From: Muribaculaceae bacterium
Lineage (GTDB): Bacteria; Bacteroidota; Bacteroidia; Bacteroidales; Muribaculaceae
Direction: 5' to 3'
Assembly (NCBI GenBank): GCA_009775195.1
Contig: VSPF01000074.1
Location: 1 to 13,960, forward strand
Length of the DNA: 13,960 nt
Below the pieces are notes generated by a model that saw only the letters and a list, made by a program, of their open reading frames with translations, made no database searches and was not told the DNA's origin. The first letter of the stretch is position 1. Each line of letters opens with the position of its first letter. This document shows, piece by piece, positions 1 through 6,862 of this stretch. The position numbers and the translations under genes were made by a program.

Positions 1-54
1 CATAAGGAGTTTTCAAGATTATTTGTGACAAAACCTTAGATGACTACCCTCTTA

Positions 55-145
55 GGGCCTTTATATTTCTATAAGGGACCTCGGAGCTAACACCATTTCC
101 AGGTGTCTGCTCCGAGGGCTTTATTGTGGCTAATCCTTGCGGATT
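55..145. terminator. Stacked hairpins downstream of the DUF5606 gene, possible bidirectional terminator
   Basis: Three hairpins lie in a row. The first pairs 55-65 with 70-80 (11 positions, one mismatch, loop TTTC). The second pairs CCTCGGAGC (79-87) with GCTCCGAGG (109-117), plus an inner ACACC/GGTGT helix (90-94 with 102-106). The third pairs AATCC (132-136) with GGATT (141-145). On the plus strand the second is followed by GGCTTTATT and the third by TTATTTC, which are weak T tracts; the minus strand has no clear T run. The position just past the minus-strand stop at 146 suits a terminator for that gene and for any plus-strand gene ending left of the window. The first two hairpins share bases 79-80, so an attenuator-like switch is possible but unproven. 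Confidence 0.45.
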
Positions 146-601
146 TTATTTCGTTGTGGCGGCTTCGTCGGCGGCTTCTGCTGCCTCGGCGGCCTGGTCT
201 TGGGCGATTTCTTTTTCCTTGAACTCGGTCACGCCGGCGGCGATGAGCTGGTTGTACCAGGTGAAAAGTTTGCGGATGTCGGTATTGTAGACCTTCTCGC
301 GGTCGAAGTCGGGAAGGATGGTGGCGAAGAACTCGCGCATGGCCTCGTCGCTGGCAAAGCCCTTGATGTCGACGGGTTCGCCGCCCTTGACCTCGTAGAG
401 CTTCTCCATGATGTCGGGCAGGGGCTCGTCGCCGTTCTCGGTGTACATGGTGATGTCGGCCAGCGAGATTACTTTTTCGTGCGGATAGGTGGGGGTGCGC
501 TTGCCGGTGGCAAGTGACTCTACTATGAGGCTGTTTTTACCGCGTGTCAACAGGCGGTAAAGACCCGGTTTACCGGTTATCGAGATAATTCCTTTCAACA
601 T
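146..601 (-). CDS. DUF5606 family protein
   Basis: This 151-residue protein opens with MLKGIISITGKPGLYRLL, the conserved start of the Bacteroidetes DUF5606 family, and continues with NSLIVESL and a segment around PDFDREKVYNTDIRKLFTWYNQL that is also typical of the family. It has no signal peptide or membrane segment, so it is expected to be cytoplasmic. The N-terminal part looks like a small beta-rich fold, the middle is helical, and the last 20 or so residues are an Ala/Glu-rich tail that is probably disordered. No biochemical role is established for the family to my knowledge. It is transcribed alone on the minus strand, divergent from the Yip1-like gene, with a TAATTTTG -7 element about 40 bp upstream of its start and hairpins after its stop. 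The start is chosen because the family signature begins at this methionine. Confidence 0.85.
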   Translation of the reverse strand: MLKGIISITGKPGLYRLLTRGKNSLIVESLATGKRTPTYPHEKVISLADITMYTENGDEPLPDIMEKLYEVKGGEPVDIKGFASDEAMREFFATILPDFDREKVYNTDIRKLFTWYNQLIAAGVTEFKEKEIAQDQAAEAAEAADEAATTK

Positions 602-640
602 TTGTGTGTTTATGTTTTGGTCGTTTGTTAATTATGTTTG

Positions 641-648
641 CAAAATTA
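641..648 (-). promoter_or_regulatory. Putative Bacteroidetes -7 element for the DUF5606 gene
   Basis: Read on the minus strand this is TAATTTTG, a full match to the Bacteroidetes -7 consensus TAnnTTTG, about 40 bp upstream of the DUF5606 start codon. No TTTG -33 element sits at the usual 19-20 bp spacing, so the promoter is only half supported. The element lies inside an inverted repeat (GTTAATT 627-633, AATTAAC 644-650) that could be an operator. Confidence 0.45.
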
Positions 649-680
649 ACAATTAAGCATGAAATTCGGTTCTTATTTCG

Positions 681-688
681 TAACTTTG
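681..688 (+). promoter_or_regulatory. Putative Bacteroidetes -7 element for the Yip1-like gene and smpB
   Basis: TAACTTTG matches the -7 consensus TAnnTTTG and lies 58 bp upstream of the ATG at 747, which would give a leader of roughly 50 nt. I see no TTTG at the -33 spacing, so this rests on one box and its location. Confidence 0.4.
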
Positions 689-746
689 TACTCGAAAAAA
701 ACTGCGTTGCACCAATCTTTGCGCGATATTAAACTTTATTTGCAAA

Positions 747-1292
747 ATGTTAACACTTCTTAAATATATAATACAGCTAATCCTGTCACCCAAAAACGGC
801 TGGGACGACATCGCCGACAAGAACCCCGACCCCGAAATCTTGCTCACAAAAGGCGTATACCCGCTGCTCGGCATCGCCTCGGCGACGGTATTCCTCGGCA
901 TGGCCTACCACCAAGCCACGCTGCCGCAGGTGCTAATCGGCGCGGTAAACGTTTTCGGGTCGTATTTTGTTGGTATATTTATCGCCCGACTGCTCTTCGA
1001 CCTCTACCTGAGGCAGATTGCTGGTCAAGATGTAGACAAGCGTCAGTCGACCACGCTGATACTCTGCGGATTCGGCATGATGCTCCTCTTCCAGATTATC
1101 GAGAACTGCCTGCCGTGGAACCTATTGATAGTAAAGTTCCTGCCCATCTACGCCATACTCGTACTGTCGAAAGGCTGCGAATACCTGGGCATATCCAAGC
1201 GCAAGGAGCTGCGCTTTACGGGCTTCGCCGGCATTGCCATCGTAGCCGTGCCCCTATTGATTTATTACATCTTTTACTTATTAATACAATGA
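747..1292 (+). CDS. Yip1-like multi-pass membrane protein
   Basis: This 181-residue integral membrane protein has about five hydrophobic segments, near residues 36-54, 61-85, 102-119, 126-142 and 157-180. The short N-terminal amphipathic stretch with SPKNGWDDI resembles the 'P-x-x-W-x-x-I' opening of bacterial Yip1 family proteins, which have an N-terminal cytoplasmic motif followed by about five membrane helices. I infer inner-membrane location; the function of bacterial Yip1 proteins is not established. The stop codon overlaps the smpB start (ATGA at 1289-1292), so the two are almost certainly co-transcribed and translationally coupled. The start at 747 gives the expected family N-terminus. 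The alternatives are an unclassified DUF membrane protein or a distant Yip1/YIF1 relative; the family call rests on general pattern. Confidence 0.7.
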   Translation: MLTLLKYIIQLILSPKNGWDDIADKNPDPEILLTKGVYPLLGIASATVFLGMAYHQATLPQVLIGAVNVFGSYFVGIFIARLLFDLYLRQIAGQDVDKRQSTTLILCGFGMMLLFQIIENCLPWNLLIVKFLPIYAILVLSKGCEYLGISKRKELRFTGFAGIAIVAVPLLIYYIFYLLIQ

Positions 1293-1750
1293 AACTCAAA
1301 CAAAAAGAAATAAATATAAAGAACCGCCGCGCCACTTTTGACTACGAGATTGTAGAGACCTTTACTGCCGGCCTCGTATTGACCGGCACCGAAATCAAGA
1401 GCATACGCAACGGCCACGCCTCGTTGGTCGATACTTTTTGCTACGTCAGTGCCGCAGGCGAGGTATGGGTCAAGAACATGAATATTGCCCAATATTTCTA
1501 CGGCACCTACAATAACCACGAGGCGCGGCGCGACCGCAAACTTTTGCTCAATAAAAAGGAAATTGCCAAAATCGGCAAGATGGGCAAAGACTCGGGCTAT
1601 ACCATCGTGCCACTGAGGCTATTTATCAGCGACCGTGGCTATGCCAAACTCGTAATCGGCATAGCACGAGGCAAAAAAGAATACGACAAACGACAGTCTA
1701 TCAAGGAGCGCGAAGACAAACGCAACCTGGCAAGACTGATGCATAAATGA
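1289..1750 (+). CDS. smpB: SsrA-binding protein SmpB
   Basis: SmpB binds tmRNA and delivers it to ribosomes stalled on broken mRNAs, so that the nascent chain is tagged and the ribosome is released. The 153-residue length is normal. Family motifs are clear: LTGTEIKSIR at residues 31-40, the EARRDRKLLLNKKEI segment near 78-92, and GKKEYDKR at 128-135 at the beginning of the basic C-terminal tail, which enters the mRNA channel of the decoding centre. The open frame runs upstream to 1115, but that part overlaps the Yip1-like gene in another frame and has no family similarity. The ATG at 1289 starts the normal SmpB N-terminus (MKLKQKEI, then KNRRATFDYEI) and forms an ATGA overlap with the preceding gene. 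No tmRNA gene (ssrA) is visible in this window. Confidence 0.97.
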   Translation: MKLKQKEINIKNRRATFDYEIVETFTAGLVLTGTEIKSIRNGHASLVDTFCYVSAAGEVWVKNMNIAQYFYGTYNNHEARRDRKLLLNKKEIAKIGKMGKDSGYTIVPLRLFISDRGYAKLVIGIARGKKEYDKRQSIKEREDKRNLARLMHK

Positions 1751-1960
1751 TGTTTATAAGTTTATCAGTTTATAGGTTGAAGTTTGAAGTTTAAAGTTTA
1801 AAGGTTAGAGTTTAAGGTTTAAAGTTTAAGGTTTAATGAGATTGTTGACATTTCGAAATTCCACTAACCCTCAACCCACATCACCTTAACCTTTAACCCT
1901 TAACCTTTAACTCTTAACCATTTAATAAACTTGTAAACTCTTAAACACATAAACCTGTAT
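1751..1960. repeat. Long inverted repeat built of 7-bp units (smpB-mutS2 intergenic)
   Basis: The gene-free stretch between smpB and mutS2 is almost all repeat. Its left arm holds nine in-phase heptads of the type (A/G)GTTTAA at 1774-1836 (two are AGGTTGA and AGGTTAG), preceded by looser GTTTATA-like units from 1752. Its right arm holds five in-phase units of the type (C/T)TTAACC at 1885-1919, flanked by looser copies such as CTAACCC and TAAACTC. The left arm 1751-1836 has a single C (1766); the right arm 1861-1958 has only two G (1933, 1957). The arms are therefore reverse-complementary in kind and can fold into a long imperfect hairpin around a unique centre (1837-1862) that contains the palindrome TTTCGAAA. 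No convincing promoter for mutS2 is seen here; TAAACTTG at 1926-1933 is one mismatch from the -7 box. Confidence 0.85.
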
Positions 1961-1962
1961 AG

Positions 1963-4407
1963 ATGATTTATCCTGACACATTAGAGCATAAAATCGGGTT
2001 CGACAGCGTGCGTGAGCAAGTTGCCGCCCTGTGTTCGTCGCCCGTCGGCGTTGACCGCTGCCACGAGATGGCATTCAGCACCGACTATGCCACCGTGCGC
2101 CGCCAGTTGGGCGAGACAGCCGAGATGCTTGCCCTGATATCGGGCGACAGCGGCTTCCCCTCGGGCAATATCCACGACCGCCGCGCCGCGCTGATGGCCC
2201 TGCGCGTGCCGGGCACGTGGCCGTCTGAAACCGACCTGCCCGGCCTGCGCGCGTCGCTCGGCGCCATGGCCGACATTGCCAATTTCTTTGCCAAGCAGCG
2301 CCGCGACGACATGGGCACCACGCCCTACCCCTACCTCGACGCCCTTGCCGCCGACATGCAGGCCTTCCCCGATGTAACGGCAGCGATAGACCGCATCATC
2401 GACCGCCACGGCGAAATCAAGGATAACGCCTCGCCGCAACTCGCCGACATACGCCGCGCCATGTCGGCCGCCTCGGCAAGCATCAACTCGGCCATGCGCC
2501 GCGTGATGGCCGAAGCCGTGCGCAACGGCTATATCGAGGCCGACGCCACACCGTCGGTCCGCGACGGACGCCTCGTTATACCCGTATCGCCGATGTACAA
2601 GCGCAAAATCAGCGGCATCGTACACGACGAGTCGGCATCTGGCAAGACCTTCTATATCGAGCCGGCCGAGGTCGTAGAGGCCAACAACCACCTGCGCGAA
2701 CTGTCGATTGAAGAGCGTCGCGAAATTGTGCGCATACTCCAGGGCCTCGCCGACGTAATCAGGCCGCACATCGACGAGCTTGTCGACGGCTTCGAGCACC
2801 TCGGCATCTTCGACTTCGTCCACGCCAAGGCCCAGTATGCCAAAATCACCGAGGCCGAGATGCCCGCACTCAGCGACACACCCGAAATAGAGTGGTATGG
2901 CGCGCGCCACCCCGGGCTGATGCTCTCGCTCCGGCGCCAGGGAAAAGAAATCGTACCCCTCGACATCACCCTTACCCCGGAGCATAGACTGCTCATCATA
3001 TCGGGCCCTAACGCAGGCGGCAAATCTGTGACGCTCAAGACAGTGGCCATCGCGCAGTACATGGCCCAGTGCGGCATGCTGCCCGCCATGTACTCAAACT
3101 CGCACATGGGCATATTCGACGGCATATTTATCGACATAGGCGACGACCAGTCTATCGAGGATGACCTCTCAACCTACTCGTCGCACCTGCGCAACATGAA
3201 GTTTTTCCTCGCCAGGGGCAACTCCTCTACCCTCATACTTATCGACGAGTTCGGCTCGGGCACCGAACCGCAAATCGGCGGCGCCATAGCCCAGGCCCTG
3301 CTGCGCCAGTTCAACGCCAAGGGCATGTGGGGCGTCATCACCACTCACTATCACAACCTCAAACAGTTCGCCGAAGAAACCCCGGGCCTTGTCAACGGCT
3401 CGATGCTCTACGACCGCCAGCAGATGAGGCCGCTGTTCAAACTTTCCATCGGCCATCCTGGCAGCTCGTTCGCCATCGAAATAGCGCGGAAGACCGGCCT
3501 GCCCGAGGACATCATTGCCGACGCAAGCGAAATTGTAGGCAGCGACTATGTAAACCTCGACAAATACCTGCTCGACATAGCCCGCGACCGCCGCTACTGG
3601 GAAAACAAACGCGCCGAAATCCGCCGCAAGGAAAAGGCCATCGACGAGACCCTGGCGCGCTATAGCGACGACGCCGAGAAGCTGCGCCAGCAACGCCGCG
3701 AAATCATAGGCGAGGCCCGCGAGGAAGCCAAGCGCATCCTCGAAGGCTCGAATGCCGCCATCGAGCGTACCATACGCGACATACGCAGCGCCCAGGCCGA
3801 CAAGGAGGCCACTAAGGAAGCGCGGCGCAAACTCGAGGACGAGCGCCGCGCCCTCGCCCAGAAGCAGCACGACAGCCACCCGCTGCTCGACAAGGCCAAA
3901 AAGAAGCGCGGCGAACGCAAACCGCGTACCACCGAACCCGAGCGGCCCATCGCGGCCGGCGACAACGTGGTGCTCGACGGCGGCAACACCGTCGGCATAG
4001 TCGACTCGGTATCGGGCAAGGACGCCGTGGTAATCTTTGGCCAAATCAAGACGACGGTCAAGCTGTCGAGGCTGAAACATACAATCCGCAAACCGGCCGA
4101 GAGCAAGGGCGGAGTGTCGTTTATATCGTCGCAGACCTCCGATTCGTCGCGCGAACGCCAGCTCAATTTCAGCCACGAAATCGACGTGCGCGGCATGCGT
4201 GCCGACGAGGCCGTGCAGGCGGTGATGTACTACATCGACGATGCCGTGCAGTTCAACTCGTCGCGAGTGCGCATACTTCACGGCACCGGCACCGGGGCCC
4301 TTAGGCAATATATCCGCAACTACCTCGCCACTGTCAAGGCAGTCAAGAACTACCACGACGAAGACGTCCGTTTCGGCGGCCCCGGCATAACGGTCGTCGA
4401 GTTTTAG
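1963..4407 (+). CDS. mutS2: MutS2 family ATPase/endonuclease with Smr domain
   Basis: This 814-residue protein has the full MutS2 architecture. An N-terminal region equivalent to the MutS core and lever comes first, without the mismatch-recognition domain. The ABC-type ATPase follows: Walker A GPNAGGKS at 348-355, Walker B LILIDE ending at D428-E429, then FGSGTEP and a switch histidine in TTHYHN. A charged coiled-coil segment spans about 530-640 and a small beta-rich KOW-like segment about 665-710. The C-terminal Smr nuclease domain carries IDVRG at 740-744 and HGTGTG at 773-778. Known roles differ by organism: suppression of recombination by cleaving branched DNA, or, in Bacillus, recognition and splitting of collided ribosomes; I cannot say which applies here. 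It heads a probable operon with the chromate transporter genes and folC (21 bp gap to the next). The ATG at 1963 gives the usual MutS2 N-terminus. Nothing is missing or broken. Confidence 0.96.
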   Translation: MIYPDTLEHKIGFDSVREQVAALCSSPVGVDRCHEMAFSTDYATVRRQLGETAEMLALISGDSGFPSGNIHDRRAALMALRVPGTWPSETDLPGLRASLGAMADIANFFAKQRRDDMGTTPYPYLDALAADMQAFPDVTAAIDRIIDRHGEIKDNASPQLADIRRAMSAASASINSAMRRVMAEAVRNGYIEADATPSVRDGRLVIPVSPMYKRKISGIVHDESASGKTFYIEPAEVVEANNHLRELSIEERREIVRILQGLADVIRPHIDELVDGFEHLGIFDFVHAKAQYAKITEAEMPALSDTPEIEWYGARHPGLMLSLRRQGKEIVPLDITLTPEHRLLIISGPNAGGKSVTLKTVAIAQYMAQCGMLPAMYSNSHMGIFDGIFIDIGDDQSIEDDLSTYSSHLRNMKFFLARGNSSTLILIDEFGSGTEPQIGGAIAQALLRQFNAKGMWGVITTHYHNLKQFAEETPGLVNGSMLYDRQQMRPLFKLSIGHPGSSFAIEIARKTGLPEDIIADASEIVGSDYVNLDKYLLDIARDRRYWENKRAEIRRKEKAIDETLARYSDDAEKLRQQRREIIGEAREEAKRILEGSNAAIERTIRDIRSAQADKEATKEARRKLEDERRALAQKQHDSHPLLDKAKKKRGERKPRTTEPERPIAAGDNVVLDGGNTVGIVDSVSGKDAVVIFGQIKTTVKLSRLKHTIRKPAESKGGVSFISSQTSDSSRERQLNFSHEIDVRGMRADEAVQAVMYYIDDAVQFNSSRVRILHGTGTGALRQYIRNYLATVKAVKNYHDEDVRFGGPGITVVEF

Positions 4408-4428
4408 AACTCCAAGATTAACACAGCG

Positions 4429-4989
4429 ATGTTACGCAATTTATTTCTGACTTTTGCCAAAATCGGTGCTTTTACCTTCGGTGGCGGGTGGGCTATGATT
4501 AGCATCATCGAGCGCGAGGTCGTAGACCGCTACCATTGGCTCGACAAGGCCGAGTTTCTCGACCTGCTTGCCGTGGCCCAGTCGCTGCCGGGCATCATGG
4601 CCGTCAATATTGCCGTAGTCGTTGGCGACAAATTGCGCGGCTTCAAGGGAGCCTTGTCGGCCGCAGCCGGCACCATCATGCCGTCGTTTCTGATAATACT
4701 GCTGATAGCCATATTCCTGACGCCCGAGACAATCATCGAAAACCCGACGCTGTCGGCAATCTTCAAGGGCATCAGGCCCGTTGTCACGGCCCTTATCATC
4801 GCCCCCGTCATCACCTCTGCGCGGTCGGCCGGGCTCGGTTGGAAGATGGCCTGGATTCCGGCTGTCGTGGCACTGCTGATATGGTCGAAACTGCCCTTTA
4901 TCTCCAACCCGATTTTATTTATAATACTCGGCGGAGCAGCCGGCTATCTACTGGCAATGCGTTCGCACCGCAAACTTAAGAAGTCATGA
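4429..4989 (+). CDS. Chromate transporter family protein, first half-size subunit
   Basis: This 186-residue membrane protein is a short-chain CHR (ChrA) family member: one half of the duplicated long-chain ChrA fold. The family's N-terminal signature is visible as FTFGGGWAM (15-23), followed by IIEREVV and the second motif QSLPGIMAVN (51-60), then several hydrophobic helices. The second motif departs from the usual TPGPIGIN pattern seen in its partner, which suits a specialised N-type subunit of a heterodimer. The end overlaps the next gene by four bases (ATGA at 4986-4989), indicating translational coupling. CHR proteins are anion transporters; chromate export has been shown for only some members, so the substrate here is uncertain. 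The gene lies 21 bp after mutS2, and no separate promoter is seen. Confidence 0.93.
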   Translation: MLRNLFLTFAKIGAFTFGGGWAMISIIEREVVDRYHWLDKAEFLDLLAVAQSLPGIMAVNIAVVVGDKLRGFKGALSAAAGTIMPSFLIILLIAIFLTPETIIENPTLSAIFKGIRPVVTALIIAPVITSARSAGLGWKMAWIPAVVALLIWSKLPFISNPILFIILGGAAGYLLAMRSHRKLKKS

Positions 4990-5555
4990 TTTACCTTCGA
5001 CTTATCTGGAGCTATCTCAAAATCGGATTTTTCGGTTTTGGCGGCGGATATGCCATGCTTGCGCTTATCGAAAACGAAATTGTGACCCCCGGATGGATTA
5101 CCGAGCAGATGTTTACCGACATTGTGGCAATATCGCAAATGACCCCGGGGCCTATCGGCATCAACTCGGCAACCTATATAGGCTATGTGGCACCCATGGC
5201 ATCGTCGGCCATGCTCAACCACCCCGTCTTCGGCATACTCGGGTCGCTGCTGTGCACCCTGGTAGTCGTGCTGCCAAGTTTCGTGCTTGTCCGCTACACG
5301 GGCCATTACATAGCACGCCACCGCGATAGCGTGGCCCTCAAGGGAATATTCAGCGGCCTGAGGCCCGTAGTCATCGGCCTGATAGCCTCGGCGGCACTGC
5401 TGATGATGAACGGGGCCAACTTCGGCACGACTGCCACCGATGTAACCAAGAGCATCGCCCTGTGCGTGGTGGCTCTGGCGTTGACGCTGTTTACGAAAAT
5501 ACACCCGATTATTTTGATTATACTTGCCGGCATTGCCGGATTAATCTTGTTTTGA
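4986..5555 (+). CDS. Chromate transporter family protein, second half-size subunit
   Basis: This 189-residue membrane protein is the partner CHR half. It has the canonical motifs GFGGGYAM (17-24), IENEIV, and QMTPGPIGIN followed by SATYIGY (51-67), and then four or five hydrophobic helices. The two half-size genes are adjacent and overlapping, the arrangement known for short-chain CHR pairs in which the two proteins insert in opposite orientation and function together. I infer a heterodimeric inner-membrane transporter. The physiological substrate (chromate, sulfate or another oxyanion) cannot be read from the sequence. folC begins 11 bp after its stop, so the operon continues. Confidence 0.93.
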   Translation: MIYLRLIWSYLKIGFFGFGGGYAMLALIENEIVTPGWITEQMFTDIVAISQMTPGPIGINSATYIGYVAPMASSAMLNHPVFGILGSLLCTLVVVLPSFVLVRYTGHYIARHRDSVALKGIFSGLRPVVIGLIASAALLMMNGANFGTTATDVTKSIALCVVALALTLFTKIHPIILIILAGIAGLILF

Positions 5556-5566
5556 GATATTAAGCT

Positions 5567-6862
5567 ATGACATATCAGGAAACCCTCGACTACCTCTTCG
5601 TGCAGGTGCCGATGTTTCAAAATCTCGGTGCCGGGGCCTACAAGCCCGGTCTCGAAACCACGCTCAAACTCGCCTCGCACTGGGGCGACCCTCATAAGTC
5701 GTTGAAGTGCATCCACGTAGGAGGCACCAACGGCAAAGGCAGCACGGCATCGACAATAGCCGCCATATTGCAGTCGGCCGGATATAAGACCGGGCTCTAC
5801 ACGTCGCCGCACCTCGTCGACTTCCGCGAAAGAATCCGTGTCGACGGCGAACCGGTGAGCAAGGAGTTCGTGGTCGACTTCGTGTCGGAATATCTCGCCA
5901 CGCCGTCGCTCACAGCATTGCACCCCACATTTTTCGAGCTTACCACCGTCATGGCCCTCGCCTGGTTTGTCAAGGAGAAAGTCGACGTGGCGGTAATCGA
6001 GGTTGGCCTCGGCGGACGACTCGACTGCACCAACATCATCACGCCGCTACTGTCGGTAATCACCAACATATCGCTCGACCATATGGCCCTCTTAGGCGAC
6101 ACCGAGGCTAAAATAGCAGCCGAGAAGGCCGGTATCATAAAAGCCGGCATCCCCGTGGTCATAGGCTCGGCCGAGGGCGACGTACTCGATGTATTTGAGA
6201 AAAAAGCCTCGTCGGTAGGTGCGCCACTCGTCGTTGCCTCGAAACAGCGGGAATATACCGAAGCCCGGGTGCATGACGACGGCATAGACTATATCGGCAC
6301 GGCGTGGGGCGACCTTCGGGGCGAGCTCTGCGGTGACTGCCAGCGCGAAAATGCCGCCACAGTCTTGTCTGCCCTCAGATTTATAGAGCCACATTTCTCT
6401 AAGATTGACAAAGAGGCTGTCACACAAGGTTTTGGGCAGGTTTGCAAACTTACAGGTCTTGCCGGACGATGGATGGAACTGAGCCACAGCCCGGTGCGCG
6501 TGCTATGCGACACCGGCCACAATATCGGCGGCTGGCGCTGGCTGGGGCCGTCGCTGTCAAAAATCTCAGAGACAGGGACCCTGCACATGGTTTTGGGCTT
6601 CGTCAACGACAAGGATGTCAACGCCATAATGGACCAGATGCCCTGTAATGCACTCTACTACTTCGCCACACCGAGTGTGGCGCGTGGGCGCGCCGCCATG
6701 TCGACAGCCGAAACGGCGGCACAGCATGGACTGAAAGGCACGGTCTACGACACCGTGGCCGAGGCTTACAATGCCGCCATGGAAGCTGCCGGCGAGGGCG
6801 ACACAGTCTTTGTCGGCGGCAGCACATTTGTGGTTGCCGACCTTATGACTCTACTCCGGTGA
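5567..6862 (+). CDS. folC: Bifunctional folylpolyglutamate synthase/dihydrofolate synthase
   Basis: FolC ligates glutamate to dihydropteroate and then to folates, the last steps of folate cofactor synthesis, in the cytoplasm. The 431-residue length fits the Mur-ligase-like family. Visible motifs are the P loop HVGGTNGKGST (50-60), TSPHLVDFRERIRVDG (79-94), FFELTT (122-127), EVGLGGRLD (145-153), the SLDH and LGDTEAKIAAEKAGIIK block (169-192; K187 corresponds to the family's modified lysine), and the C-terminal-domain motif DTGHN (315-319). The start at 5567 gives the family N-terminus and lies 11 bp after the second transporter gene, so it is probably the last gene of the mutS2 operon. Its 3' end overlaps the end of the convergent AAA-TOPRIM gene by 20 bp (6843-6862), and I see no terminator between them. 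Confidence 0.97.
   Translation: MTYQETLDYLFVQVPMFQNLGAGAYKPGLETTLKLASHWGDPHKSLKCIHVGGTNGKGSTASTIAAILQSAGYKTGLYTSPHLVDFRERIRVDGEPVSKEFVVDFVSEYLATPSLTALHPTFFELTTVMALAWFVKEKVDVAVIEVGLGGRLDCTNIITPLLSVITNISLDHMALLGDTEAKIAAEKAGIIKAGIPVVIGSAEGDVLDVFEKKASSVGAPLVVASKQREYTEARVHDDGIDYIGTAWGDLRGELCGDCQRENAATVLSALRFIEPHFSKIDKEAVTQGFGQVCKLTGLAGRWMELSHSPVRVLCDTGHNIGGWRWLGPSLSKISETGTLHMVLGFVNDKDVNAIMDQMPCNALYYFATPSVARGRAAMSTAETAAQHGLKGTVYDTVAEAYNAAMEAAGEGDTVFVGGSTFVVADLMTLLR

Noticed and set aside
1115..1288. N-terminal extension of SmpB by 58 residues
   Set aside because: The extension is out of frame within the Yip1-like gene and reads as an Arg/His-rich shadow. SmpB proteins begin at the position corresponding to 1289.
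1774..1919. CRISPR array or telomere in the heptad repeats
   Set aside because: Units are 7 bp with no spacers and run in opposite directions in the two arms. The position is internal between core genes, so neither a CRISPR array nor a chromosome end fits.
1981..2985. Open frame of 334 codons on the minus strand opposite the first half of mutS2
   Set aside because: It has the same composition artefact, no promoter or family signature, and lies fully within mutS2.
3327..3665. Plus-strand frame of 112 codons overlapping mutS2 in another frame
   Set aside because: It is a frame-shifted reading of mutS2 that gives an R/H/P-rich product with no start signal.
3169..4356. Long open frame (395 codons) on the minus strand opposite the second half of mutS2
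   Set aside because: It is antisense to an intact mutS2 with all motifs. Its product is repetitive in A, V, G, L and D, typical of the complement of GC-rich codons, and it has no domain I recognise.
4399..4412. Small hairpin GAGTT-TTAG-AACTC at the mutS2 stop
   Set aside because: The stem is five base pairs with no T run after it, and the close spacing to the next gene argues for continued transcription.
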